Shown: positions 1 to 8,000 of the stretch, one piece after another
Layout: each line of letters opens with the position of its first letter
How positions within the stretch are numbered: position 1 is the first letter of the stretch
NCBI GenBank assembly: GCA_963748075.1
Contig: CAVVHQ010000006.1
Location: 1-61,282 of the forward strand
Source: VRUE01 sp963748075
Lineage (GTDB): Bacteria; Actinomycetota; Thermoleophilia; Solirubrobacterales; 70-9
DNA length: 61,282 nt
Direction of reading: 5' to 3'
Translations under genes and position numbers: made by a program
The notes under the pieces: generated by a model
Told to the model about the DNA's origin: nothing
Databases searched by the model: none
What the model saw: only the letters and a program-made list of their open reading frames with translations

Positions 1-39
1 CGGGACGAAATGTCCACTCCGGCCCCACATATCGTCCCG
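1..39. repeat. Inverted repeat at window edge
   Basis: The first 13 bases and bases 27-39 are inverted repeats with one mismatch (arms begin CGGGACGA and end TCGTCCCG). It lies just past the stop of the GAP-family gene, so it could be its terminator hairpin or part of a larger element cut by the window edge. There is no T-tract, so a classical intrinsic terminator is not shown. Confidence 0.45.
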
Positions 40-45
40 TCGGCG

Positions 46-729
46 TCAGAGGATCAGGGTGAGGACGCCGCGCAGGATCATCAGGCCGCCGAAGAGGAGC
101 GCGGCGCGGACTGCCCAGATGCGGCCGCGTTCGCGCAGCTTTGCCTTGAAGCGCTCGATCGCCTGCGGAGTCCAGTCAGGCGCGAAGGTGTAGGCGAGCA
201 GGGGGATCTCGAGCAGCATCAGCATGATCGCGTTGAAGGCGAGGACGGTGAGGACCGTGGCCGGCACCGCCAAGTCCTCGTCGGCGATCCGGTCGAGGGC
301 GGCGATGTAGGTGGCGCCCGGCAGGGTGAGGACCGCGCCGACCGCGAAGGTCACCCGGGCCGAGCCGCGCCCCAGCTCCCGCTGCCAGCGGGGCGGCCCC
401 TGCGGCCCATTCGCCGCCTTGCGCGCCTTGCGGCGCTCGGCGAGGCGCCGGTCGCGGCCGCTGCCCAGCACGAAAGCGACGATCAGGGCCAGCAGCCCGA
501 GGGCGATGTCCTCGCCCGGCCCGAGCGTCGTCTTGCCGGTGCTGGCCGCTCCCGAGCCCTGCAGCGCGAAGACGATCACCAGGCCGAGGGTGATGCTGGT
601 CATCGCGGCGCCGAGCAGGTAGCCGAGCAGCAACCGCTTCGGGTGGGGAAGCATCAGCATCACGGTGGTCGCCGCCAGCAGCGTCGGGTATAGAGCGGCG
701 AGGAAGGCGAGGAGGAAGATGCTGCCCAC
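46..729 (-). CDS. GAP-family (Sap-like) multi-spanning membrane protein
   Basis: This 227-residue protein has about six hydrophobic segments, with a polar arginine-rich cytoplasmic loop around residues 90-120. The N-terminus (LAALYPTLLAATTVMLMLP, then PKRLLLGYLLGA) is typical of the GAP/Sap family (peptidoglycolipid or sulfolipid-1 addressing proteins), which are thought to help export or position lipids in actinobacterial membranes. The GTG start is preferred because the first membrane helix begins straight after it, as in relatives. It is divergent from the OsmC gene with about 41 bp between starts. The family call is by recognition; the substrate is unknown. Confidence 0.75.
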   Translation of the reverse strand: MGSIFLLAFLAALYPTLLAATTVMLMLPHPKRLLLGYLLGAAMTSITLGLVIVFALQGSGAASTGKTTLGPGEDIALGLLALIVAFVLGSGRDRRLAERRKARKAANGPQGPPRWQRELGRGSARVTFAVGAVLTLPGATYIAALDRIADEDLAVPATVLTVLAFNAIMLMLLEIPLLAYTFAPDWTPQAIERFKAKLRERGRIWAVRAALLFGGLMILRGVLTLIL

Positions 730-770
730 GGACGGTGAACCTACTGCGTGGACATGCGTATTCTCAAGCG

Positions 771-1280
771 GTGGACCGCGAGACGCTGAAGGCGACCCAG
801 GCGCCGTTGAAGGAACGGTACGAGGAGGAGCCGGCGGCCGCCGTCGTCACGCTGAAGGCGAGCGGCAGCCTCGGCGAGGGCGTCTCCTGCTCGGTCGACA
901 CCGGGCGCGCCCTGGCCGAGGCCGGGCTGCATCCGGCCTCCGGCGGCGACGGCACGCAGCTCTGCTCGGGCGACATGCTGCTCGAGGCGCTGGTCGCCTG
1001 CGCCGGGGTGACGCTGCGGGCGGTCGCGACCTCGCTCGGGATCGCGGTCGATTCGGGCACGGTCCGCGCCGAGGGGGAGCTCGACTTCCGCGGCACGCTG
1101 GCGGTCGACCGCGACGCCCCGGTCGGCTTCCGCGCGATCCGCCTCTCCTTCGACCTCGGCACCGACGCCGACGAGGAGCAGCTCGCCACCCTGCTGAAGC
1201 TGACCGAGCGCTACTGCGTCGTCTTCCAGACGCTCAGCGCCCCGCCCGAGCTGTCGGCCAGCGTCGCGACGAAGTCGTAG
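771..1280 (+). CDS. OsmC/Ohr-family peroxide reductase-like protein
   Basis: The 169-residue product has the OsmC fold pattern: an N-terminal beta segment, then a helix with a cysteine in LLEALVACAGVTLRAVA, and a second cysteine in ERYCVVFQTL. In OsmC/Ohr proteins this pair reduces hydroperoxides through a thiol cycle in the cytoplasm. The GTG at 771 is chosen over the in-frame GTG at 735 because actinobacterial relatives begin about there (DRETLKATQAPLKERY) and because 735 would leave only 5 bp to the divergent gene. The exact substrate cannot be read from sequence. Confidence 0.8.
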   Translation: MDRETLKATQAPLKERYEEEPAAAVVTLKASGSLGEGVSCSVDTGRALAEAGLHPASGGDGTQLCSGDMLLEALVACAGVTLRAVATSLGIAVDSGTVRAEGELDFRGTLAVDRDAPVGFRAIRLSFDLGTDADEEQLATLLKLTERYCVVFQTLSAPPELSASVATKS

Positions 1281-1336
1281 CGGACTTTCCCCACTCTGCG
1301 CGCCATGCGTGCGCAGATAGTTCCTACGGTTGCCGG

Positions 1337-1564
1337 ATGCTCGACGCCGGTGCCGCACGTGAATTCCTCGAAGCAGTGATCGCGGCATTCGCCATTCTCG
1401 GTGGGGTCATGGCCTTCTTCAGCTGCTACGCCGCCTCCAACGCACTCGGCCGAGAGCAACTGCCCGAGAACGTCACCCACGGCATCAATGAAGGGCTCGG
1501 TGTGGGCTTCGAGGTGGGCGTGCCCTCGGCGACCCTGGATCTTATGATCATGGGATGGACCTGA
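1337..1564 (+). CDS. Small hypothetical membrane protein
   Basis: A 75-residue product with one clear hydrophobic helix (about residues 13-34, AVIAAFAILGGVMAFFSCY) followed by a short polar tail containing a glycine-rich stretch. Its TGA overlaps the ATG of the next small gene (TGATG), which suggests translational coupling and supports both being real. I do not recognise a family. Confidence 0.5.
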   Translation: MLDAGAAREFLEAVIAAFAILGGVMAFFSCYAASNALGREQLPENVTHGINEGLGVGFEVGVPSATLDLMIMGWT

Positions 1565-1749
1565 TGACCAAGCTCGCTCGAGTTCGCCGCGGAGGGCTCA
1601 TCGTCGGAGCCCTGAACGCGCTGCTCGTAGGCATCGCCGTCTTCGCCTTCGGAGCGCCACCCTTGATCCTCCTGCCGGCGACGCTGATTGCCGGCACCGC
1701 CTACCTGGAGTTGCGCCTCCGCGTCAATCGCAGATTCGACCGGCATTGA
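1564..1749 (+). CDS. Small hypothetical membrane protein
   Basis: A 61-residue protein with two hydrophobic segments (GGLIVGALNALLVGIAVFAF and PPLILLPATLIAGTAYL) and basic ends, as expected for a two-helix inner-membrane protein. The ATG used here overlaps the stop of the preceding gene; an ATG nine bases earlier is possible. No family is recognised. It probably acts with the preceding small membrane protein, as the overlap implies co-translation. Confidence 0.5.
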   Translation: MTKLARVRRGGLIVGALNALLVGIAVFAFGAPPLILLPATLIAGTAYLELRLRVNRRFDRH

Positions 1750-1767
1750 CCCCCCTCTACCCGGCTA

Positions 1768-1933
1768 AGGGCCTATCCCGTTAGGGGCGTGCCCCTGGGA
1801 CGGTCCAGGACCAAGCGGGGCGGTCACGGCGCGGATTCCGCATGGCAGCGCCATGTGGGAGTCGCGACGGGGCCGAATCCGCGCCGTGTCCTGGGCCGTA
1901 TCCAGGGGTGCGATCCCTACCGGGATAGGCCCT
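1768..1933. repeat. 166-bp long imperfect palindrome
   Basis: The outer 13 bp (AGGGCCTATCCCG at 1768-1780) are perfectly complementary to 1921-1933. An inner 14-bp arm at 1825-1838 (CACGGCGCGGATTC) is perfectly complementary to 1875-1888. Segments between are also largely complementary, so most of the unit can fold into one long stem. It lies between the convergent ends of the small membrane gene and the sedolisin gene. The outer arm resembles that of the 5705-5817 element, but the interior is unrelated. Confidence 0.8.
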
Positions 1934-1976
1934 AAGTGCTTGGCGGCGATCTGGTTGGTCAACCCCTTGGCGTCGG

Positions 1977-3734
1977 CTACCGCGGGCCGCTGCGAAGCGC
2001 CGCCGCAGCGAGGCCCGCGGCGTTCACCGAGCCCCAGCCCGAGGCGCGGTCGTAGCCCGGGAATGCCTTGCAGCAGGTTTTCCAGAAGATGCTGTTCGAT
2101 CCGCTGACGATGTCGCGCAGGGCGCCCTGGCCACCGCGCCGGCCGAGCCGGTAGAGGAGCGGGTTGGCGAAGCCGAGCGGCGGTTGGCCGGCGGCGCGCA
2201 GCCGCTGGTCGACGAGGGCGGCCATCCCGGCGAAGAGCGGCCCGGCGGCGCTGGTGCCGTTGCCGGTGATGTACGGGTTTCCGGCCCCGGAGGCCGCGCA
2301 ATTAGGGCTCCTCGGGTTCGGCAGGCGGCAGTACTCCGCGATCCCCGGGAAGGGGTCGGCGAACAGCGCCACGTCCGGGTAGCCACGCCGGTCGCCCCAG
2401 CGGCCGAGGCCGCGCTGGTACGGGGGGCGGCGCTCGAAGCGGCTGAAGCCGCCGCCTCCCCCGAATTCGAACCCCAGCGACAGGTTGTTCCAGGGGACCT
2501 CGTCGACGATCCGGTTGTCCGCATCGAGGGTGAGGGAGGTGCCGCCGAGCGAGGTCAGCCAGGCCGAGTCGCCGGGGTAGAAGCCGCGGTTCGGCCCGTC
2601 CGGGCAGAACGAGCCGTTGTCCCCCGCCCCGGCCGCGATCGTCACCCCGGCCGCGGCGGCAGCCGCGAGGACGTGCGCGGTGAGCCGCAGCTGACGACGC
2701 CCGACCGCCGTCTCGCATTCGCCCACGCTCGCCGAGAAGACGTCCGGTGGAGGCCCGTTGCGCGGATCGAGCATCGCCGAGAAGTCGACCGGGAACAGGG
2801 CCGAGCCGTTCGAGTAGACGGTCAGCGACTCGAGCCCGGGGGCCATCAGGGCGAGCATCTGCACGTCGAGCGCCGCCTCGAAGCTGGTCGGGGCGGCGTT
2901 GCGGTGCCCGACCTTGACCAGGCGGATGGGCGGCGCCCGGAACCCGAAGCAGCGCGCGTAGGCGCGCAGCTCGCTGAACCCGCTGCCGCCGGCGCCGTAT
3001 ACCCCCGCGCGGACGCCGCGACCGTCGATGCCGGCGGCGTGAAGCGGCGCCGCGCCGTAGGCCTGCTGGATCTGGTTGGGGGTGAACGAGGGGCCTGCAA
3101 CCGCGGACTTCGAGTAGGCGTAGTGGGCGTTCTGCCCGCGCGGGCAGCCGCTCGGGGTCCCGGTGCGAACGTAGGGCGGCGCCACCGGCGCGGTCGTCCG
3201 CCGCGGGGCTCGCGAGGAGCGGGCGCCGGCGCGCCTTCCGGGCAGGAACTGGTCGGGGGCGGCCTGGGCGACGAGGACCTCGTGGACCTCGCCCCGCAGT
3301 CCGACCGGCACCCGCACGCGACCGGCGCGGTTGCGGAAGAGCCGATTGGCGCGACGGGTGGGGACGAGCGCCTCGACGAAGGAGCGGGTGATGTCGAGCC
3401 GCCCCCTGATCCGGTGTCTGCGCAGGAAGCGGAGCACACTGCGCACCGTCGCGTCGCTGGCTCCGAACCGGAGACCAACCCGGCGAGAGCGAAGATAGCC
3501 CCCGTACAGGGCAGAGTCGGGATCGGAGACGCGGAGCGCGAACCGTTCGAGCGCCTGCTGGCGTCGGTCGAGCCCGAGGACCACATCGAGCCGCCGCGGC
3601 GCGGCGCGCTTCGCGGTGGACCGAGTCGCTGCCGGCGCCTTGCCGAGACCGCTCTGGGCGAAGGCCGTCGAGCCGCCGCACAGCAGCGCGCCCAGCGCGA
3701 GCGCGGTCGAGATGTCAATGATCCTTCGAGCCAT
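1977..3734 (-). CDS. Secreted sedolisin-type (S53) serine-carboxyl peptidase
   Basis: This 585-residue pre-pro-protease starts with a signal peptide (MARRIIDIS followed by a hydrophobic core ending near AFAQ). A pro-domain of the kumamolisin-activation type follows, with the DSALYGGYL and V-RFGAS signatures. The catalytic domain carries the E-x-x-x-D pair in SFEAALDVQM and the serine in GNGTSAAGPLFAG. The C-terminus (DRASGWGSVNA) matches the calcium-binding end of the family. Such enzymes are exported and self-activate at acidic pH. The start is the ATG directly before the signal peptide. It stands alone between a palindrome and the tmRNA gene. Confidence 0.88.
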   Translation of the reverse strand: MARRIIDISTALALGALLCGGSTAFAQSGLGKAPAATRSTAKRAAPRRLDVVLGLDRRQQALERFALRVSDPDSALYGGYLRSRRVGLRFGASDATVRSVLRFLRRHRIRGRLDITRSFVEALVPTRRANRLFRNRAGRVRVPVGLRGEVHEVLVAQAAPDQFLPGRRAGARSSRAPRRTTAPVAPPYVRTGTPSGCPRGQNAHYAYSKSAVAGPSFTPNQIQQAYGAAPLHAAGIDGRGVRAGVYGAGGSGFSELRAYARCFGFRAPPIRLVKVGHRNAAPTSFEAALDVQMLALMAPGLESLTVYSNGSALFPVDFSAMLDPRNGPPPDVFSASVGECETAVGRRQLRLTAHVLAAAAAAGVTIAAGAGDNGSFCPDGPNRGFYPGDSAWLTSLGGTSLTLDADNRIVDEVPWNNLSLGFEFGGGGGFSRFERRPPYQRGLGRWGDRRGYPDVALFADPFPGIAEYCRLPNPRSPNCAASGAGNPYITGNGTSAAGPLFAGMAALVDQRLRAAGQPPLGFANPLLYRLGRRGGQGALRDIVSGSNSIFWKTCCKAFPGYDRASGWGSVNAAGLAAAALRSGPR

Positions 3735-3867
3735 ACGGTCCCCCGATTGCGGTCGGGAGGGACTATCGGCAGGTACGGGCCCTCCTTGAGTGAAGCTAGC
3801 GCTGGGGAAGGACGACGATTCCACCGGCGCCCGATGGCCTCGATAGACCAAAGCAAACAACCGTTCA

Positions 3868-4226
3868 TGGAGGCGGCCGGAATCGAACCGGCGTGCCTGG
3901 CCGTAGCGCGAAGGTCTCTACAGGTTTAGCCGGCGCTTGGATCTCGTCTCCCGGGGTCCGCGCCGGCGGGCACTACGAGAGACAGAGCCCTCTGAGATTT
4001 CCCCTGGCGGACGGGGCGATCCGCCCGGGTGAGCCCGCAATTTGAAGCCGGTGCCCCTCTCCGCGGGCGGGAGAGGGCCGACTCTCACTCGCTTAGATCT
4101 AACTAAGCAGCGAGGGCGAACTCATGGTCCGCACGTATTGGTTGGTGCCGGTGTTTAACGAGGCCTCCGGCCACCTCGACCTGCAACCGTTCGCACGGAC
4201 CGACCAGGTCGAAGCCTGTCGCCCCC
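3868..4226 (-). ncRNA. ssrA: tmRNA (transfer-messenger RNA)
   Basis: The 5' end GGGGGCG pairs with CGCCTCC at the 3' end to form the tRNA-like acceptor stem. The TTCGATTC T-loop and the 5' GACAGGCTTCGAC block are diagnostic of tmRNA. The internal reading frame ends HRHQPIRADHEFALAA-stop, a proteolysis tag with the usual ALAA end; the exact resume codon is not certain. CCA is not encoded, so it must be added. tmRNA with SmpB rescues stalled ribosomes and tags products for ClpXP; smpB is about 3.3 kb away and clpX and clpP also lie in this window. Confidence 0.95.
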
Positions 4227-4324
4227 GTGCTATGTGGCTTCGGATTGTACGCTGCCGGGCGTGAGTGCGGAGCGAACAAGCGTGCATATCTGGTTCTTCG
4301 CGCCGTGAGCGGAGCACGAAACTG

Positions 4325-5704
4325 ATGTCCTCCGAGCACGAGTTCGACGCGATCGTCCTGGGCGCCGGCCCGCCGGGGGAGGTCTGTGCGGGGCGGTTGG
4401 CGGAAGGGGGATTGGCGGTGGCGATCGTCGAGCCCCACCTGGTCGGCGGCGAATGCTCCTACTACGCATGCATGCCCTCGAAGGCGCTGCTGCGTCCCGG
4501 CGAGCTGCTGGCCGAGGCGCGGCGCGTGCCGGGCGTCGCCGCCGCGGTGAGCGGGGAGCTCGACCCGCAGGCGGTGCTCGAGCGCCGCGACGAGGTAATT
4601 CACGATCTCGACGACTCGGTGATGCTCCCCTGGCTGGAGGAACGCGGCATCGAGCTGTTTCGGGGCGAGGGGCGCCTGGACGGCGAGCGGCGCGTCGCCG
4701 TCGGCGACGACGTGCTGGCCGCGCGCCAGGCGGTCGTCCTGGCGACCGGCAGCGGCGCCGCAATGCCGCCGATCGACGGGCTCGACTCGGTGCGGACCTG
4801 GAACAACCGCGACGCGACGACCGCGAAGCGGGTCCCACCGAGCATGGTCGTCCTCGGCGGCGGCCCGGTCGGCTCGGAGCTCGCTCAGGCGTGGTCGACG
4901 CTGGGAACCGCGGTTACTTTGATCGAGGGCCAGGAGCAGCTGCTGCCGCGCGAGGAGTCGTTCGCCGGCGAGCAGGTCGCCGCCTCGCTGCGCGACGCCT
5001 ACGGGGTCGATGTGCGGACCGGCGCCCTCGCCGAGCGGGTCGCCGCGGCCGGCGACGGCGTCGGCGTCGATCTCAACGACGGCGGCCGGGTCGAGGCGGT
5101 GGAGATCCTCGTCGCGGTAGGGCGCAAGCCCCGCACGACCGGGATCGGCCTGGACTCGGCGGGAGTCGAGCCGGGCGAGCACGGCTTCCTCGAGACGGAC
5201 GACCGGCTGCGGGTCGGCGGCCGCGACTGGCTCTACGCCGTCGGCGACGTCAACGGCAGGGCGCTCTTCACCCACATGGGCAAGTACCAGGCCTGGGTCG
5301 CGGCCGAGAACCTGCTGGGCCGCGATGCCGCGGCGATTGCCGAAGCGCTCGGCGTCCCCCGGGTCACCTTCACCGACCCCCAGGTGGCCGCGGTCGGCAA
5401 GACCCTGGCCCAGGCGGAACAGGCCGGCATCGATGCCAGGGCGGTCGACGTGTCAACCGAAGGAACCGCCGGCGCCAGCTTCCAGGGCAAGGGCACGGGC
5501 GGCACCTCACGCCTCGTGGTCGACCAGAAGAAGGAAACCATCGTCGGCGCGACGTTCACGGGCTTCGAGACCGCCGACTTCCTGCACGCGGCGACCGTCG
5601 CCCTGGTCGGCGAGGTCCCCCTCCTCCGCCTACGCCACGCAGTAGCTGCCTATCCAACCCGCAGCGAGATCTGGCTGAAGCTAATGGAGGAGGCCGGGCT
5701 CTGA
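4325..5704 (+). CDS. FAD-dependent pyridine nucleotide-disulfide oxidoreductase (dihydrolipoamide dehydrogenase-like)
   Basis: This 459-residue flavoprotein has an N-terminal FAD-binding motif (VLGAGPPGE), a redox-active disulfide in GGECSYYACMPSKAL (CxxxxC), an NAD-binding motif (VVLGGGPVGSELA), the second FAD motif ending YAVGDV, and the C-terminal dimerisation domain. The usual His in the C-terminal HPT-SE motif is replaced (AAYPTRSE), so it may not be a classical lipoamide dehydrogenase; a mercuric-reductase-like or other NADPH reductase role is possible. The ATG after a GGAG-like site is used. It stands alone, convergent with the following gene, with a repeat element filling the gap. Confidence 0.82.
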   Translation: MSSEHEFDAIVLGAGPPGEVCAGRLAEGGLAVAIVEPHLVGGECSYYACMPSKALLRPGELLAEARRVPGVAAAVSGELDPQAVLERRDEVIHDLDDSVMLPWLEERGIELFRGEGRLDGERRVAVGDDVLAARQAVVLATGSGAAMPPIDGLDSVRTWNNRDATTAKRVPPSMVVLGGGPVGSELAQAWSTLGTAVTLIEGQEQLLPREESFAGEQVAASLRDAYGVDVRTGALAERVAAAGDGVGVDLNDGGRVEAVEILVAVGRKPRTTGIGLDSAGVEPGEHGFLETDDRLRVGGRDWLYAVGDVNGRALFTHMGKYQAWVAAENLLGRDAAAIAEALGVPRVTFTDPQVAAVGKTLAQAEQAGIDARAVDVSTEGTAGASFQGKGTGGTSRLVVDQKKETIVGATFTGFETADFLHAATVALVGEVPLLRLRHAVAAYPTRSEIWLKLMEEAGL

Positions 5705-5817
5705 GAGCCCATCCCTGTAGGGGTGGAACGTCTTGTACTTTTTCTGCGACGACGCGCGCGGACAGCCAAAGACTGCCTTCAGAAAAAGTTAAGTGGAACC
5801 CCTACAGGGATGGGCTC
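5705..5817 (+). repeat. Conserved hairpin element, copy 1
   Basis: The outer arms GAGCCCATCCCTGTAGGGGT and its exact complement bound the unit. Inside are GGAACGTCTTGTACTTTTTC-TG and CA-GAAAAAGTTAAGTGGA, which form an inner stem. It fills the whole space between two convergent stop codons without a spare base. The same core occurs at 42293-42410 and 47771-47887 on the same strand. Confidence 0.9.
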
Positions 5818-7500
5818 CTAAACGCGTGAGCGTCTCTTGAGATCTTCCGCAAACTCCCGCGGCAACCCAGGGATCTCGTCCAGTTCGTCGATCGACTGGA
5901 AGCCGCCAACCCGCTCGCGGTGGGCGAGCAGGCGGGTCGCCTGGGTGACCGAGAGGCCGTGCCCGCGCAACTGCTCGAAGGTGACGTTGTTCAGTTCGAT
6001 CGTCTCGCCGGCTTGCGCGGCCGGGGCAGTCGGCCGCTGCTGCGGTGGTGGCGGCTGCTGCGGCGGAGCGGGTTGCGGCGGCGGAGCCGCCTGCGGCTGC
6101 TCAGCGGGAGGTGGCGGTTCGGGCGCCGGAGGCGGCGGCATCGGCCGTGGCTCGGGGGCCGGTGGCGGTGGCGCCGGTGGTGGCTGTGAGAGCGGCGGCT
6201 GTGGCGCGGGCGGCGGCGCGGCGCCCTGCACCGAGTCGAGCACCGCCCGTTCTGTGTCTTCGGCGTGGCGCTCCGCCTCGCGGGCGCGCGCCTCGGCCTG
6301 CGCGACGCTCTGCTCGATCTCGCGCAGCCGTTGCTCGCGCTCGCCCTCCTCCGATTTCAGCCTCGAGAGCCGCTCCGCCTCGGCGGCGCGCTGTTCCGCT
6401 GCCTTGGTCCGCTCCTCGATCTGCCGCAGGCGCTCCTGCGCATCGGCCAGCGCCCGTTCCTGCGTCTCCCGCTCCTGCTGGAGCCGCTGTTCGGCGGTAT
6501 GCATGTCCGGCGGCGGGGCTGCGGGGGGCTGTGGCGCCGGCGTCGGCGCCTCCATGCTCCGGGTCGCCTGGCCGGATTCGACCCGCGCTCGCCGCTCGTC
6601 GGCCTCGCGCTGCATCCGCTCCGCCGCCTCGATACGCCGGTCGGCCTCGGCGCGGATCCGCTCCTCCTCGCGCTGGATCTCCGCCACCTTGTCCTGGACC
6701 CGCCGTTCGGCCGCGGCCGGGTCGTATCCGCTCGGCGAGGGGGTGGGCGGCTGTGGCGGAACGGCGCCCACCTGCGGCGCTGCCGGGGGGGCCGGCGGTG
6801 GAGGCGGGGTGCTCGGGAACGACTGGGCCGGAGGCGGCGGCGTCGGCTCGGGCTCGCGGGGCACCACGGGCGGTGGCGGCGGAGTTGGTGGGGCCTGCTG
6901 AGGCTGCTGCGCGACGACCGCTGGCTCAGACTCCTGCTGCTCGAGCAGCGCGCGCTCCTGGGCGGCGCGCGCCGCGGCCAGCTCACGCTCTGCTTGCGCC
7001 GCTTCCCGCTTCGCCTTGCTGGCGGAGCCACGGCCGCCGCTCGGCTTGCCGCGTCTTTCGGCTCGCTTCCTCGCTCGCTCTTCGCGGCGCTGCTTCGCCT
7101 CTTCGCGACGCCGTTTGCGATGCTCGGCACGCGCGGTTCGCTGCTGCTCGCGGGCCTGCTTGCGCTTCTCTTTGCCGCTCAGCGGCGGGCCGGCGGCGGG
7201 CGCGGGCGCTTTCGCCGCCTCTGCCTGCGGCGATTGCTGCTGCACCGTGGAAGGCGGCGGTGGCAGCTTGCCGGCGCCACCCGCCTTCTGCTGCTTTTCC
7301 TTGCTGCGACGCTGGACGATGCCAATCACCAGCAGCAGCAGGAGGATCGCGACGACCAAGCCGGCGACGAAGTACTCGATGTGGTCGCTGACGTAGTTGC
7401 CGGCCTTGCTGGGAAAGGATTCCGCCTGGGCCTGGGCTGGCACTAGGAGCGCCGTCACGAGCGCCGCTGCGCATGTGAGCGGGGCAAACCTGCGACTCAT
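5818..7500 (-). CDS. Signal-peptide/membrane-anchored coiled-coil, proline-rich protein with C-terminal helix-hairpin-helix domain
   Basis: A 560-residue protein with several regions. Residues 1-28 are a signal-peptide-like segment ending AQAQAES, and a transmembrane helix follows near 43-64 (AGLVVAILLLLLVIGIV). A long Lys/Arg/Glu-rich coiled coil is interspersed with proline-rich linkers (PPPPAP runs) to about residue 490. The end (TIELNNVTFEQLRGHGLS, and DELDEIPGLP) is a ComEA-type helix-hairpin-helix fold, usually DNA binding. The helix-hairpin-helix part is recognised; the remainder is low complexity. A role in DNA uptake or envelope-DNA contact is only inference. It lies just downstream of smpB on the same strand. 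Confidence 0.65.
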   Translation of the reverse strand: MSRRFAPLTCAAALVTALLVPAQAQAESFPSKAGNYVSDHIEYFVAGLVVAILLLLLVIGIVQRRSKEKQQKAGGAGKLPPPPSTVQQQSPQAEAAKAPAPAAGPPLSGKEKRKQAREQQRTARAEHRKRRREEAKQRREERARKRAERRGKPSGGRGSASKAKREAAQAERELAAARAAQERALLEQQESEPAVVAQQPQQAPPTPPPPPVVPREPEPTPPPPAQSFPSTPPPPPAPPAAPQVGAVPPQPPTPSPSGYDPAAAERRVQDKVAEIQREEERIRAEADRRIEAAERMQREADERRARVESGQATRSMEAPTPAPQPPAAPPPDMHTAEQRLQQERETQERALADAQERLRQIEERTKAAEQRAAEAERLSRLKSEEGEREQRLREIEQSVAQAEARAREAERHAEDTERAVLDSVQGAAPPPAPQPPLSQPPPAPPPPAPEPRPMPPPPAPEPPPPAEQPQAAPPPQPAPPQQPPPPQQRPTAPAAQAGETIELNNVTFEQLRGHGLSVTQATRLLAHRERVGGFQSIDELDEIPGLPREFAEDLKRRSRV

Positions 7501-7511
7501 AGGCTCCGAAG

Positions 7512-7997
7512 CTACCTCATTCTCCCCTTGAATTCGCGCTCGACCTCACGCCGCACGTCGCGCTCCGCGATCTCGCGGCGCCGATCGCGCCCCTCCTTGC
7601 CCCTGGCCAGCGCCAGCTCGACCTTCGCCCGTGGTCCCTTGAAGTAGATCCGGGTCGGGATCAGGGTGAGGCCGCGCTCTGCGGTCTTGCCGACCAGGCG
7701 CTCGATCTCCGCCCGGTGCATGAGCAGCTTGCGCGGCCGCTCCGGCTCGTGGTTCTCGCGGCTGGCCGGCTCGTACGGTGGAATGTGGAGGTTGCGCAGC
7801 CAGACCTCGCCGTCGTCGATCACCGCGTAGCTGTCGGCCATCTGCGCCTTGCCATTGCGCAGCGACTTCACCTCGGAGCCGCGCAGCACGATCCCCGCCT
7901 CGAACTTCTCGACCAGCTCGAACCGATGCCGGGCACGGCGGTTGGTGACGACGTCCCCAGAAGCCGGTTGGCGCTGCTTCTTCGCCTTCTTGGCCAT
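7512..7997 (-). CDS. smpB: SsrA-binding protein SmpB
   Basis: The 161-residue protein carries the SmpB core: NRRARHRFELVEKFEAGIVL, RGSEVKSLRNGKA and the basic C-terminal tail (GKEGRDRRREIAERDV) that enters the ribosomal mRNA channel. SmpB binds tmRNA and is essential for trans-translation. It directly follows an RNase R-type gene with only 3 bp between, and the tmRNA gene is nearby, so the context fits the function. Length is normal for the family. Confidence 0.97.
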   Translation of the reverse strand: MAKKAKKQRQPASGDVVTNRRARHRFELVEKFEAGIVLRGSEVKSLRNGKAQMADSYAVIDDGEVWLRNLHIPPYEPASRENHEPERPRKLLMHRAEIERLVGKTAERGLTLIPTRIYFKGPRAKVELALARGKEGRDRRREIAERDVRREVEREFKGRMR

Positions 7998-8000
7998 CGC

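Noticed and set aside
3868..3945. Possible separate tRNA gene
   Set aside because: The T-arm and acceptor belong to the 3' end of tmRNA; there is no anticodon arm, and the 5' acceptor strand is at 4220-4226.
6045..7446. Long plus-strand frames rich in Ala/Arg/Pro opposite the helix-hairpin-helix gene
   Set aside because: Mirror image of the proline-rich and coiled-coil coding repeats; no start site or domain.
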